Below, in pieces: positions 1 to 9,379 of a DNA stretch of 20,151 nucleotides (positions within the stretch are counted from its first letter, which is position 1; every line of letters begins with the position of its first letter). Both the position numbers and the translations under genes were made by a program. The DNA comes from Phellopilus nigrolimitatus (taxonomy: Eukaryota; Basidiomycota; Agaricomycetes; Hymenochaetales; Hymenochaetaceae), in the NCBI GenBank assembly GCA_021029095.1, contig JAJOHG010000434.1:1-20151 (forward strand), read 5' to 3'. The notes beneath the pieces are model-generated. The model had not been told where the DNA came from and made no database searches. It saw only the letters and a program-made list of their open reading frames with translations.

Positions 1-203
1 TCTGCATATTTTACGCAGTCCTCTAAGGAGAAAATGCACATCAAGGCATCTATGTACACTTATTGTAATAAGACGATCGAGTTGTGTTCCGGAATATATT
101 CCTTACTCCAGCTTGGGTGGGCCGTGCATGCTCGAAGTCAAAAGAATATTTTCACAATAGCGTCTCGAACAAAATGTCAAAGTCATCCCAACAAGAAAAG
201 AGC
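1..203. other. 3' flank of the GH79 gene
   Basis: This stretch lies downstream of the GH79 stop codon (TAG, 206-204 on the minus strand). It is AT-richer than the coding exons. Plus-strand open frames starting here run antisense through GH79 exons and look like shadows. It most likely holds the 3' untranslated region and terminator of GH79; I see no separate gene. Confidence 0.5.
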
Positions 204-2326
204 CTACTCGAAACTCAGCAAGACAGCCTCTGTTTCTGTGATGGAGACGCCCTCGTCCACTCCGACCGTCTGCACCGAAAGCGCGCCGCTCGGCCGTGCA
301 TCGGGCGTCTCGAAGCTCTGTCCGGCCCAGCGCAGGCCGCTCGTGTCGTCCGCATGTCTAAAGAGTCATTGTCAAAAACAAAACACCCATCATCGCATTC
401 ATTATTCCCTTCCTAAGTATTCAGAGGAACACGTACCCGATCGCGAGCCGCCTCACAGCCATCTGCGTCGGCACTTCTCCGCCCCCGCTAAATGCGAAGT
501 GACGTTCCGCGACGTGCGCGTCCCGTTGCCCGCAGCGAGGAACGCCTGGGAGTTGATGAGCACCACGCGCGCGACGCGCGCCGCGCCCGCGTCGTAGAAG
601 GCGTACCCGCGAGGAACGTGTCGTTGAAGCTGAGCTCGACCGCGCGCACGGCGCCGCGCGCCGCCGACGCGCCGAGCGCCTCGCCGAGGACGAGCGCGCC
701 GTAGTAGGCCGGCTGGACGTGCGGCGCGAGCGGCGCGGGGAGCGCCGAGCCGTTGTCGACCGAGCGCGTGAGCGTCGCGGGCTGGATCTTTGGGGGCAAG
801 GCGGAAACGCGTCTCAGAGCCTGGAAAGGCGAAGAAGGAGGGGGGGAGTGGGAGGGATGGCTCGCCATGTTGTACTTGTACCCGACGCCCTCGTGGAAGT
901 GCGCGCGCTTGACGCCGAGCTGCGCGGCGTACAGCGTGTAGTCGAGCGCCCACAGCGCGGCGCCGGCGCTGTCGCTCACGCCCGGCGCGCCGTGCCCGTA
1001 GTAGCTGTTCGTCTCCCTAGATCGATCGAAAAATATGAATGAAGTGGTCGTTGACGGCAGATAAATGCTTCTTAGGAGAGAGAAGCGAGATGGTACCCGA
1101 GGACGTAGTCGAGGCCTTGTGCGTGCACGGCGGCGATGTCTGGGACGAAGGCGTCCAGGCTGCTGCGGATGGCGGATTTTGACATCAGGTTTTGGACCTG
1201 GGGGTTACTGCCCCCGCTACCTATATGGGGGCAATGTCATTCCTGCCTATGAGCAGCAAACTCGACTGAGAGCGATTCGAGACGCACCCATATAGTTATG
1301 CTGAGAGATCCTAAGGAGCAAAAACATTAAACAGAAGGCATCGGGCGAAAAGTTAGGATTTACTCTGTGATGAGCTTTCCCGGCGCAGACTCCAGGAGAC
1401 CGCTGGCGATGGCGCCTTGCGGAGAGAACGACGAGGTAGAATGAGAAGAGTCCCCGAACGCACAGCCGAAGAACTTCGGCCCGCTGGGGTCGCTGAGATT
1501 TGCAACAGCAGATACGTTCGTGGCGAAGCCCGTCCACCTGCAGCAGACGCATCACCAACATTCAGCAGCCATTTACCAACTCGCCAGAAAAAAAAAAAGG
1601 CCGCAAAGCGCTTACTCTTCCACGTACTCCCCGACCGTCCACGTGCTCGCCGCGCGGTGGCCGTTGCCCCATACAGGTCCGCTTCGTTGCCGACCTCGAT
1701 CAGCTCGAGCGTCACGTGCGCGAGCGCGGGGTCGGCGAACGCGTCCGTGATCGCGCGCGCCTCGAGGAACGCGGCGGTCAGGTTGTCGGTGCCGAAGTTG
1801 ACGCCCCAGATCACGTGCGTGCCGGCCGGCAGCCACTTGGCGAGCTTGTAGTAGTCCAGGCCGACGGTGATGTTGGACGCCTCGGGGTACGGCGTGCCGG
1901 CCGATGAGGCGGGGAAGATGGTTTCTGAGATCTGCAGGGAAAGAAAATGCGAACGCGAACGGGGTGAGGGTCAGCTGGAGAAAGAGACCCCCCCCACTGT
2001 TGTTTATGGGATGGTATAGTAGGAGGACGCACCTGGACACGGAGGCTGAAGTCGGTGTGGTCCTCAGAGTCCGCGCCGATCCGGAGCCAGGGCAGCGCGC
2101 CCGTCCGCTGCGCGAGGTTGTCGAGCGCGTTCAGGAAGAACGTGTTTGGCGCGCTCGTCCCAGGCCAGTCCGGCCAGCGGTCCTGCTCGATCGAGAACGA
2201 GAGCAGGGCGGGGTCGAGCGTGGGCGCGGCGGACGGCGCCGAAATGGGGATCGAGACCGAGATTGCGGAGCCCGCTGATGCAGAATGAGAGCACGCGAGG
2301 ACGGCGAGGGCGAGGAGGGAAAGCAT
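204..2326 (-). CDS. Secreted GH79 beta-glucuronidase / heparanase-like glycoside hydrolase, 8 exons, frame broken three times
   Basis: This is a glycoside hydrolase family 79 enzyme; fungal members release glucuronic acid or 4-O-methylglucuronic acid from glycans outside the cell. Exons on the minus strand: 2326-2033, 1931-1616, 1537-1364, 1310-1288, 1220-1097, 1016-866, 787-437, 357-204. Residues 1-18 form a signal peptide ending in a SHSASA-type cleavage region. The acid/base Glu lies in EVGNEADLY (about residue 181) and the nucleophile Glu in LGETNSYYGHG (about residue 312). The C-terminal beta domain is recognisable by IQPATLTRS, HVQPAYYGALV and the final GALSVQTVG...LLSFE. About 529 residues are expected, normal for the family. 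Three single-base shifts near 1667-1670, 606-608 and 482-486 break the frame, each at a G-run of the coding strand, so the gene is either decaying or miscalled. The intron 865-788 has a GC donor. Exon phases agree only if one base is restored at each break. Family assignment is firm; substrate is inferred. Confidence 0.85.
788..865 (-). other. Candidate GC-AG intron 6 of GH79, 78 nt, stop-free and divisible by three
   Basis: On the minus strand the codons for GYKYNM are followed by GCGAGC, then a pyrimidine-rich stretch ending CCCCCAAAG before IQPATLTRS. GH79 homologs run from the KYN motif into the IQP motif without this low-complexity Ser/Pro segment, so it is best read as an intron with a GC donor. 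It is 78 nt long and has no in-frame stop, so retention would add 26 residues without breaking the protein. Confidence 0.55.
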
Positions 2327-3696
2327 TGGCGCTGAAAGACGCGAGATGGTGGTCGCAGGCAGACCAGAGTTTTAGGCTTTTGCGCCTTCAGACACGACTG
2401 CCAGCTGGACAAGAGAACGAGACGCGAGTTGAACGTGAGCGCGTGACGTATCGAAGCATGGCGCACAGAGACACTTGACGCCGAAAGTATCTTTAGAAGG
2501 CAACAGCGTACAGGAGGTAACATTGTCGGTTTAAAGATGAGCGCTGGCGGGCCGAGGTGGTCAGCAGACACTCCATTTCGCAGTAATAGAGCTCGGGAAG
2601 ATCAAAAACATTGTGTTAGATCGTTTCGGAGAGCTATGTGTAGTCCAGACGGGCGCAGACAAGTTGGTTTCCAAGCATCTTCGAGAAGAACACGAATATT
2701 ACTGAGCTCTATGTCAACGTCGCTTCGGAAGCCTAGACGCCCATCGTTCTTAACCGGTTCCCACTTACTACTTCGCACGGTTTTTGAACATATGACTTGT
2801 CTGTCACACTAAAGAATATTGCGCAGATGCTCGCTATCCAAATTTCGATGCTAGGAGGAAGCTGGGGGAGATCGTGATGAGAAGAGTTTGAGGATGAACG
2901 CCATCGGACGTGTTCACCCGAAGTGATGAGCGCACAGCCACATAAACACTACTTACATAATCTTAAGCTTCAGCTTCTGTTACCACCATTACTACACTTT
3001 TCTCCAAGTGCGCCAGAGCAGGTCTTAAACTTCCACAATATTTCTGATGAAAACACAAGCACTTGCACCTTCTAAAAAAAACTGTGATCTGACAGGCGCA
3101 GACTTGCTAAGATTTTCAATCAACCTCTGGAACACTATGGCACTTTTCCACTGGGATTTATTGCTGAAATATTCTTATTGTGCTGAGTTTCACTGGAGCC
3201 TTCACTGACGAGAAGCGAACGTTTTTGTGATTGCTGATACTCGAGCTTATAGACATGGCGGTCAATGTTAATGAATGACATCGTTTTCACTGGCGGTGAA
3301 TTCTTCTATTACATATTTCAGTCGGCCTCCACCAGCTTCTATCCCCTCTCTAACTGCATGCATTTTATTGCTTTCAATACGTGGTGCAGGTAATTCTCTC
3401 TCAATTGTTTTCTGATTCTCGTTCGCCACGAAAGGAGCCCTGATCGTCTGAAGAGACTGATCTCCAAATCGATCACCCCCATGACCGCGCAATCTCCCAG
3501 TCTCCACTTTCCAAAGCGTTCCTGCTTGCCCGTGTTCGAGGAGCGCGCATCTAGTTATTCTATATCGACGAGCGAAATGATAAAAACGGCTAGAAAAGGC
3601 CAACTTTGTTTCCGGCTATGTACATTTATAGCGATTTTACCCCATATTGGTCCCCCGGCAACCCCGCGTCGGCAGGGTCACGCCGATAACACGTAA

Positions 3697-3744
3697 CACG
3701 TGCCACGATCTTGCGTCACCGCCCGCTGAACCGCTGGTTATAAT
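3697..3744 (+). promoter_or_regulatory. Putative glycogen synthase core promoter: E-box-like CACGTG and TATA-like box
   Basis: A CACGTG palindrome at 3697-3702 follows a CACGT half-site a few bases upstream. A TTATAAT element lies at 3738-3744, about 120 bp before the start codon. Spacing suits a polymerase II core promoter with a bHLH-type site; function is inferred from motif and position only. Confidence 0.3.
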
Positions 3745-3810
3745 CTGTCCTAAACCAGCCTCGGACCAGTTTCCGCCACAGTCCTCCTTCTTCTCCTTCT
3801 CCCCGCCCCC

Positions 3811-3859
3811 TCCTCGTCGTCCTCGTCGTCATTGTCGTCGTCGTCGTCCCCGTCGTCGA
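3811..3859 (+). repeat. Imperfect (TCG)n trinucleotide tract in the glycogen synthase 5' leader
   Basis: A run of TCG/TCC/CCG-type triplets ends two bases before the start codon at 3862. It is preceded by a C/T-rich stretch from about 3780. Pyrimidine-rich leaders next to the start are common in highly expressed fungal genes. The tract may vary in length between strains. Confidence 0.6.
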
Positions 3860-3861
3860 CA

Positions 3862-6430
3862 ATGTCCTCTGCCCTAGCCGACAAGCGCGATGTCAAGCAG
3901 TCCTTGCTGTTCGAGTGTGCCTGGGAGGTTGCAAATAAAGGTCCGTGGCGGCGTTCTCCGCACCCCCCGACATTCTTCGCCGCAATCGTTCGAACTGACC
4001 CGCGCGCGCAGTCGGCGGCATCTACACCGTCATCAAGACCAAGGTGCCCGTCACTGTCTCCGAGTATGGCGACCGCTACTGCCTCATCGGCCCGCTCAGC
4101 TACAAGACCGCGCCCATGGAGGTCGAGGCCCAGGAGCCGGAGGACCCCGCGATGCGCAAGACGATTGAGTCTATGCGCTCGCGCGGCATCAAGATCTTAT
4201 ACGGCCGTTGGCTTATCGAGGGCGCACCCCGGGTGCTGCTATTCGACACCGGCAGCGCATACTCCCACCTCGACGAGTGGAAGGGCGACCTCTGGAACCT
4301 CGCCGGCATCCCGACCCCGCCGAACGACCACGAGACGAACGAGACGATTGTGTTTGGCTACCTCGTCGCCTGGTTTCTGGGCGAGTTTCTGGTGAACGAG
4401 CTCAGCAAGGCGGTCATCGCCCACTTCCACGAGTGGCAAGCGGGGCTGGCGATCCCGCTGTGCCGAAAACGGCACATCGACGTGACCACCGTGTTCACGA
4501 CACACGCGACGCTGCTGGGGCGCTATCTGTGCGCAGGCAGCGTCGACTTCTACAACAATCTGCAGTACTTCGACGTAGATCACGAAGCGGGCAAACGCGG
4601 CATCTACCATCGCTACTGCATCGAGCGCTCCGCCGCGCATTGCGCGGATGTCTTCACAACCGTCTCCCATATCACCGCGTACGAGGCTGAGCACCTCCTC
4701 AAGCGCAAGCCCGACGGCGTTCTCCCCAATGGCCTCAACGTCGTCAAGTTCCAGGCCATGCACGAATTCCAGAACATGCATGCCACCTCGAAGGCCAAGA
4801 TCAACGAATTCATCCGCGGCCACTTCTATGGTCACTACGACTTCGACATCGAAAACACTTTATACATGTTCACTGCTGGTCGGTATGAGTACCGCAACAA
4901 GGGTGTCGACATGTTCATCGAGTCGCTCGCGCGCCTCAACTACCGCCTCCAGAAAGCAGGCTCGACTGTCACCGTCGTAGCTTTCATCATCATGCCGGCC
5001 GCGACGCAGTCGTATACTGTGGAAGCCCTGAAGGGTCAGGCGGTTATCAAGCAGCTGCGCGATACCGTCGCTGATATTCAGACCCGAATCGGCGAACGCA
5101 TCTTCGAGCACGCTGCACGTTATTCTGGGTTAGTTCATTCAGTCTGATATTAAGAAGAAAATTAAGTTGGCATCTTTCAGCGAATCTGGTACGGAGTTCC
5201 CGTCATTGGACACACTTCTGTCGGAGCAGGACAAGGTACTCCTGAAGCGACGCATATATGCGCTCAAGCGCAACTCGCTTCCACCCGTAACAACACATAA
5301 TATGGCGGACGACGGGGCAGACCCAATCCTGAACCAAATTCGCCGTGTGCATCTCTTCAACAGCCATAGCGACCGCGTCAAAATTATATTTCACCCGGAT
5401 TTCCTCAACTCCAACAACCCGATCCTTGGACTCGATTATGAGGAGTTCGTCAGGGGCTGCCATCTCGGCGTTTTCCCGAGTTACTACGAGCCATGGGGCT
5501 ACACTCCGGCGGAGTGTACGGTGGTATGTGCTTCTCTTCTTGCCTTCTGGTCTTCATTGAATGCTAACTTTGATCTCCCAGATGGGCGTTCCCTCAATCA
5601 CGACGAACCTATCCGGATTTGGCTCGTTCATGCAGGACCTGATCGAGGAGCCCGCAGACGAAGGTTGCTACATTGTCGACCGGCGGATGCAGTCGATCGA
5701 AGAGTCCGTGAACCAATTAGCGGAATGCATGTTCTCCTTCTGCTCGAAGACCCGCAGACAGCGCATCAACCAGCGTAACCGCGTAGAGCGCCTCTCACCG
5801 CTGCTCGACTGGAAGAATCTTGGGATCGAATATTCGAAAGCGCGTCAGCTCGCGTTGCGTCGCGCTTACCCCGATGCGTTCAGCGATGAGGAGGACGACT
5901 TTGAGTTCCCGGGCGTCGAGCGCGCGAACTTTTCCACGCCGGGCAGTCCGCGTTACAGGGCAGGTGGTGGAGGTATGGCGACTCCGGGGGATCTCGGGAC
6001 GTTGACGGAGGAGGTGAGTCGCTGCTTTGAATTGAGAGATTGGGAAGTGCGGGGGTATTGACCCCGACGAACGTTCTTGTGCCTTCCAATTCTAGATGCA
6101 AGGTCTTGGGACGAGCGATTATCGCGGTACGATGTGGCCCGTGTCGAAAGAAGACGAAGACGAGGGCTACCCATTGTACGTCTTTGCTGAATTGTTTCGT
6201 ATCGATGGACGTAAAGAACTGACGGGATTCTCCTCTTCCCTTCTCTGCTTGCTCGATCTAGCCCGCTCGTGATGAAGGTGCGCTCGCGCGCAAGCTCGGT
6301 CATGTCCGGCGCGAGCACGCCGGGCGGCGGCTCGTACAAGAACCTCAGCGAGCGCGACCTCCAGCGCGCGGACGCGGCGCTCAGCAGCGTCGGCGAGAGC
6401 CAGCAGGTGATGGTGAACGGCAAGCACTGA
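3862..6430 (+). CDS. GSY1: Glycogen synthase (UDP-glucose:glycogen glucosyltransferase, GT3), 6 exons, 739 aa
   Basis: It extends glycogen alpha-1,4 chains from UDP-glucose in the cytosol. Exons: 3862-3940, 4012-5128, 5181-5523, 5582-6013, 6096-6175, 6262-6430; all junctions are GT-AG and phases agree. The N-terminus has [10 protein letters not shown] joined across intron 1 to [11 protein letters not shown], the sugar-nucleotide loop. HEWQAG is at residues 166-171. The E-x7-E catalytic motif (EPWGYTPAE) gives E502 and E510. The Arg-rich helix [14 protein letters not shown] (about 570-583) matches the site where glucose-6-phosphate and phosphorylation control the eukaryotic enzyme. The tail from about 600 is Ser/Pro-rich ([24 protein letters not shown]) and fits a phospho-regulated C-terminus. 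Length is close to yeast Gsy proteins (about 705). The gene converges on the RMT2-like copy A. The symbol follows the fungal ortholog name; identification is secure. Confidence 0.96.
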
Positions 6431-7241
6431 GCACTCGCGTGGTTACTGAGCGCCATTGTTGAGGTCGATCGAGGGGGGGGGGGAGGCTCCTATGTGCGGG
6501 GGTTCCGGACAGCTATTCGCTGCGGGTTCTTCCCGTCCTTCCTCTCTTCCATCCGCCTCGCTCGACTTCCCATTTTCGTTACTATCCAGCAAAAAATGTG
6601 TCCTGTACTTCTGTCCTTTTCTTTTGTTCGGCGTCTGCCTTTTCCCCCTTTGTGTCCTATACCTCTGTCGGTGTCACTGTTATTGTCCGTGTACGCTTTT
6701 ATGTATATGCTCAAATTCTATCTAATACGTACTCTGTGTGTACCTTTCCGCCTCTGCAATGCCCTTCCTTCCTCAAGCTTTCATTCTGTTGTCCTATCGC
6801 CGTCGTTTGTCTCTTCCCTTTGCGCAACACACTTCCGATCCAGTACATGCCTCTTCATCTTAATGCTATGCATTTCCTTCGAGCTATTGATCCTTATAGC
6901 TCCTCGAGCTATAAAGTACCATATGTATATGCATCTCCGGGCAACAGCAATGGCAGATTGCTATGCTATGATTCAATTCTAGGGCCGCTGCTTGTCGCGA
7001 ATTGGTTCGTGTTCGATGAGGATAAGTATACACATCGGTGTTATACATATATGAGGATGTGTTTTAGTACATTGACGTGGTAAATATGGATACGATCAGA
7101 TACAGAAGCGAGGCGCTCGGAAAGAAATAGAACATTTAACAAGAGAGCTCGGAAACAGATTCGTCATAAGACGTACAGATGAATACCTTCTGCTCTCAAG
7201 AGGGGAAACAAAAAATGATGTCTCTAATACCGTTTGCGGTC
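6431..7241. other. Intergenic region between convergent glycogen synthase and RMT2-like copy A
   Basis: This region holds the 3' ends of two converging genes. It starts with an 11-G run (6473-6483) just after the glycogen synthase stop, then a long T/C-rich stretch (about 6490-6870) and AT-rich sequence. Overlapping open frames here have hydrophobic, Cys/Phe-rich translations typical of pyrimidine-rich non-coding DNA. I see no gene. Confidence 0.5.
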
Positions 7242-8956
7242 TCAGTCTGGCACACTGTGGTGCATCCGGCTCGGGTACGGGTTCCACGCGACGCCCGAAA
7301 CGATAGTGCGCGGCACGGTGGGCGCGAGCGCGCATATGGGGATCAGATGCGGGTGCGTGTACGGCACGCCCTTTCCGCGCTCCTGTATCCGGTGCCACTG
7401 CGTCGCAGGGTCGACATAGATCTCTGCGCTGCGTGTCAGGTTTATACTCGTGGGAGTGGGTAAAAATAATGTTGGCGAGGCGACTGCGTAGTTCGGTGAA
7501 GGGGGAGGGGCGAAGGGACTTGACGCACCGCTCCATTCGGTGTTGAGGCCGAGGTCGTTGTTGTGCCGCCCTGCCACCTCTTTATATATCTGCGATCGAA
7601 ACGGAGGCGCAAGTGGCGAGTAAATCAGTGCATGATTCAGTTGTGGCAGGGCGGCAGGCGCTACGCACTTCTGATACGGACCTGTCCTTGGCGCCGTGTC
7701 CGTGGAAGAACGAGAAGCGCGAGCCCGGACCGCGCAGGAGGCGCGGGACGTGCTTGACGAACGCGTAGTGGCCGCGGTAGCCCTCCATGTACGTGTCGAA
7801 GTACACGATGTCGAACTTGCCGACGTCGACGCGCGTGCGGCGCACGGTTTTTAGCGTGGAGGTGTCGAACACGACCTCGGCGTGCTGCGCGTTCGGGTAG
7901 TCCACGTCGATGCTGAGCTCGTCGGACGCGGGCTCGAGGAAGGCCTGCCAGCGCCCGTGCAGCAGCTTCACGCTGGGCTTGGCGAGCCACCCCGTCTGCC
8001 GCATGAACTCGACGGCCATGGCGTGCGGCTCGATGATGACGTGCTCCGCCGGATGGGCCTCCTGAAAATAGCTGTCGATCTGCGGGGAGTGAGTATCGGG
8101 GTCGGGAATGAGTCTGTATGTATGTAACTCTCACGATTCCCAGTCCCATGCCGATGTTGAGGATCCGGAGCCCTTTGGCAGGCATGCCGTCGAGGAGGAG
8201 TTCTGCGGTCTTTTTCACTTTTGAATAAGGTGGTAAGGCTTCAAATCGTACTGATTAAATGGGAACAGATAAAAGCTGCTCACTGATGGGTCTTTCCCAC
8301 TCCATCATAATCGCATGCCCTCCAGGCTTGCATAGCATAGCGACCTCGTCAGGTGCGTCGTACGGGAGGAAATACTCCACGTTGGAGACAGCAAATTTCT
8401 TGTTTTTGTCTTCAAGCACGTCGTCCATACGCACCTGGTGGAATCGCTTTTGAAATTCATGGTCAGCTTCGTCCTCCGGTCTTTTGGTAGTGTGGTACAA
8501 ATGGTATTCTGCGCAACTGGCATATGATATTGCTTGGTATTATATGCGCGATGGGAACTGCACACACCCTTTTCGATCGCCCATTCACGCAAGAGCTTAA
8601 AAGATTGGGTGTTTCCTTCCTGCCGTGCTAGCAGCTCTGGAAAATTGAGATTCCCGTCTGTGACATTCCACGGGATTCCCTTTTCAAGCAGCCAGCGGAC
8701 AGCGGCGGCACCGTTGTCGTCGGGACACTCCGCTGCAAGGTGCAACGCCGTCTTGCCTTCCATGGGATCAACGGCGTGAAGCGCGACTTTCGGATTTTGC
8801 AAAGCTTCTTCCATCATTTCGATGCTGCCGATATTAGCTCTAGAGAGAAGATGTGATACAGGATCCGGACGACCCCTGCATACCGGTGACTATGATCAAC
8901 TGCTATTAGGAGAGACATCTGATAACCCACTCATCGTCGAAAATCAAGAATGTCAT
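7242..8956 (-). CDS. Ankyrin-repeat RMT2-type protein arginine N-methyltransferase (copy A), 7 exons, 428 aa
   Basis: This is a member of the RMT2 / guanidinoacetate-methyltransferase-like family. Yeast Rmt2 methylates the delta nitrogen of an arginine in ribosomal protein Rpl12; the substrate here is inferred. Exons on the minus strand: 8956-8931, 8875-8568, 8508-8284, 8217-8135, 8079-7678, 7589-7529, 7423-7242, all GT-AG and phase-consistent. Residues about 20-105 form an ankyrin-like segment (GKTALHLAAE, AVRWLLEKGIPWN). The RMT2 signature MMEWERPIM spans the third junction (179-187). SAM motif I is LRILNIGMGLGI (203-214), the acidic residue after strand 2 is E231 in VIIEPH, and FDIVYFDT is near 303-310. 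The tiny first exon (MTFLIFDD) was chosen because copy B has a matching one (MALFLDD) with the same downstream exon length, 308 nt. Residues about 266-298 have no counterpart in copy B. Confidence 0.85.
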
Positions 8957-9379
8957 CCAAATCTAAGTGTTCGATAAATCGGCAAAAGAAAGTCGAAAAT
9001 CGGAATTCAACTTGAAAAATTCAACTTGAAAGAAAGCTCACGCGTTGCTAGCGTTTGTTGACGGATATATTGACGCGTCTTGAGTCACGAGCATGCATTG
9101 AAGCTCCGCTACAAATACCATACCGGATTCTAACTCTGAGCTCCCCTATTGAGTGTACAAAATCAAACTGACAAATTTTAAAGAGCTCATTTAAGATCTA
9201 CGGCTTCAATCTCCAACGCACACAATCTCAATAAATAATTCGATTACAAACGATGGTCAAAACCTTGTATCCATGTCTCTCTTCACTGTTGTGTCAAAAA
9301 GTACCAAACTTGTAATACCGGAAGGGTTTGAGGTAAAAGAAGAGAATGATCTCTGTCCTCCCACGCCATTTTTCCCGTT
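8957..9379. other. Promoter of RMT2-like copy A and 3' flank of the zinc-finger gene
   Basis: Both neighbours are on the minus strand, so this spacer carries the copy A promoter and the zinc-finger gene terminator. It is AT-rich and contains the tandem palindromic repeat at 9004-9031. The plus-strand frame starting at 9273 runs antisense into the last zinc-finger exon and is not treated as a gene. Confidence 0.5.
9004..9031. repeat. Perfect 14-bp tandem repeat with a palindromic core upstream of RMT2-like copy A
   Basis: The unit AATTCAACTTGAAA occurs twice head-to-tail (9004-9017 and 9018-9031). Each unit contains the palindrome TTCAA-C-TTGAA. It lies 48-75 bp upstream of the copy A start codon, a position where a dimeric regulator could bind two sites about 1.3 helical turns apart. 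Whether it is bound by anything is unknown. Confidence 0.7.

Larger units (their letters stand above)
2327..3861. other. Intergenic region between divergent GH79 and glycogen synthase genes
   Basis: About 1.5 kb separates the two start codons, so both promoters must lie here. The middle (about 2800-3450) is AT-rich and shows no convincing coding pattern. The longest minus-strand frame (3603-3268) opens at a TTG, has no family resemblance I recognise, and lacks clear splice partners. I see no transposon or RNA gene. Confidence 0.5.

Noticed and set aside
34..597. 187-codon plus-strand open frame at the left edge
   Set aside because: It runs antisense through GH79 exons 7 and 8, has no recognisable domain, and its length is explained by the GC-rich coding strand opposite it.
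3268..3603. 111-codon minus-strand frame in the GH79/glycogen synthase spacer
   Set aside because: It opens at TTG, the first ATG is far inside, composition is not coding-like, and no family is recognisable.
6494..7083. Overlapping plus-strand frames of about 160 codons after glycogen synthase
   Set aside because: They translate a T/C-rich 3' region in two overlapping frames with Phe/Leu/Ser/Cys-rich products; no domain or splice support.
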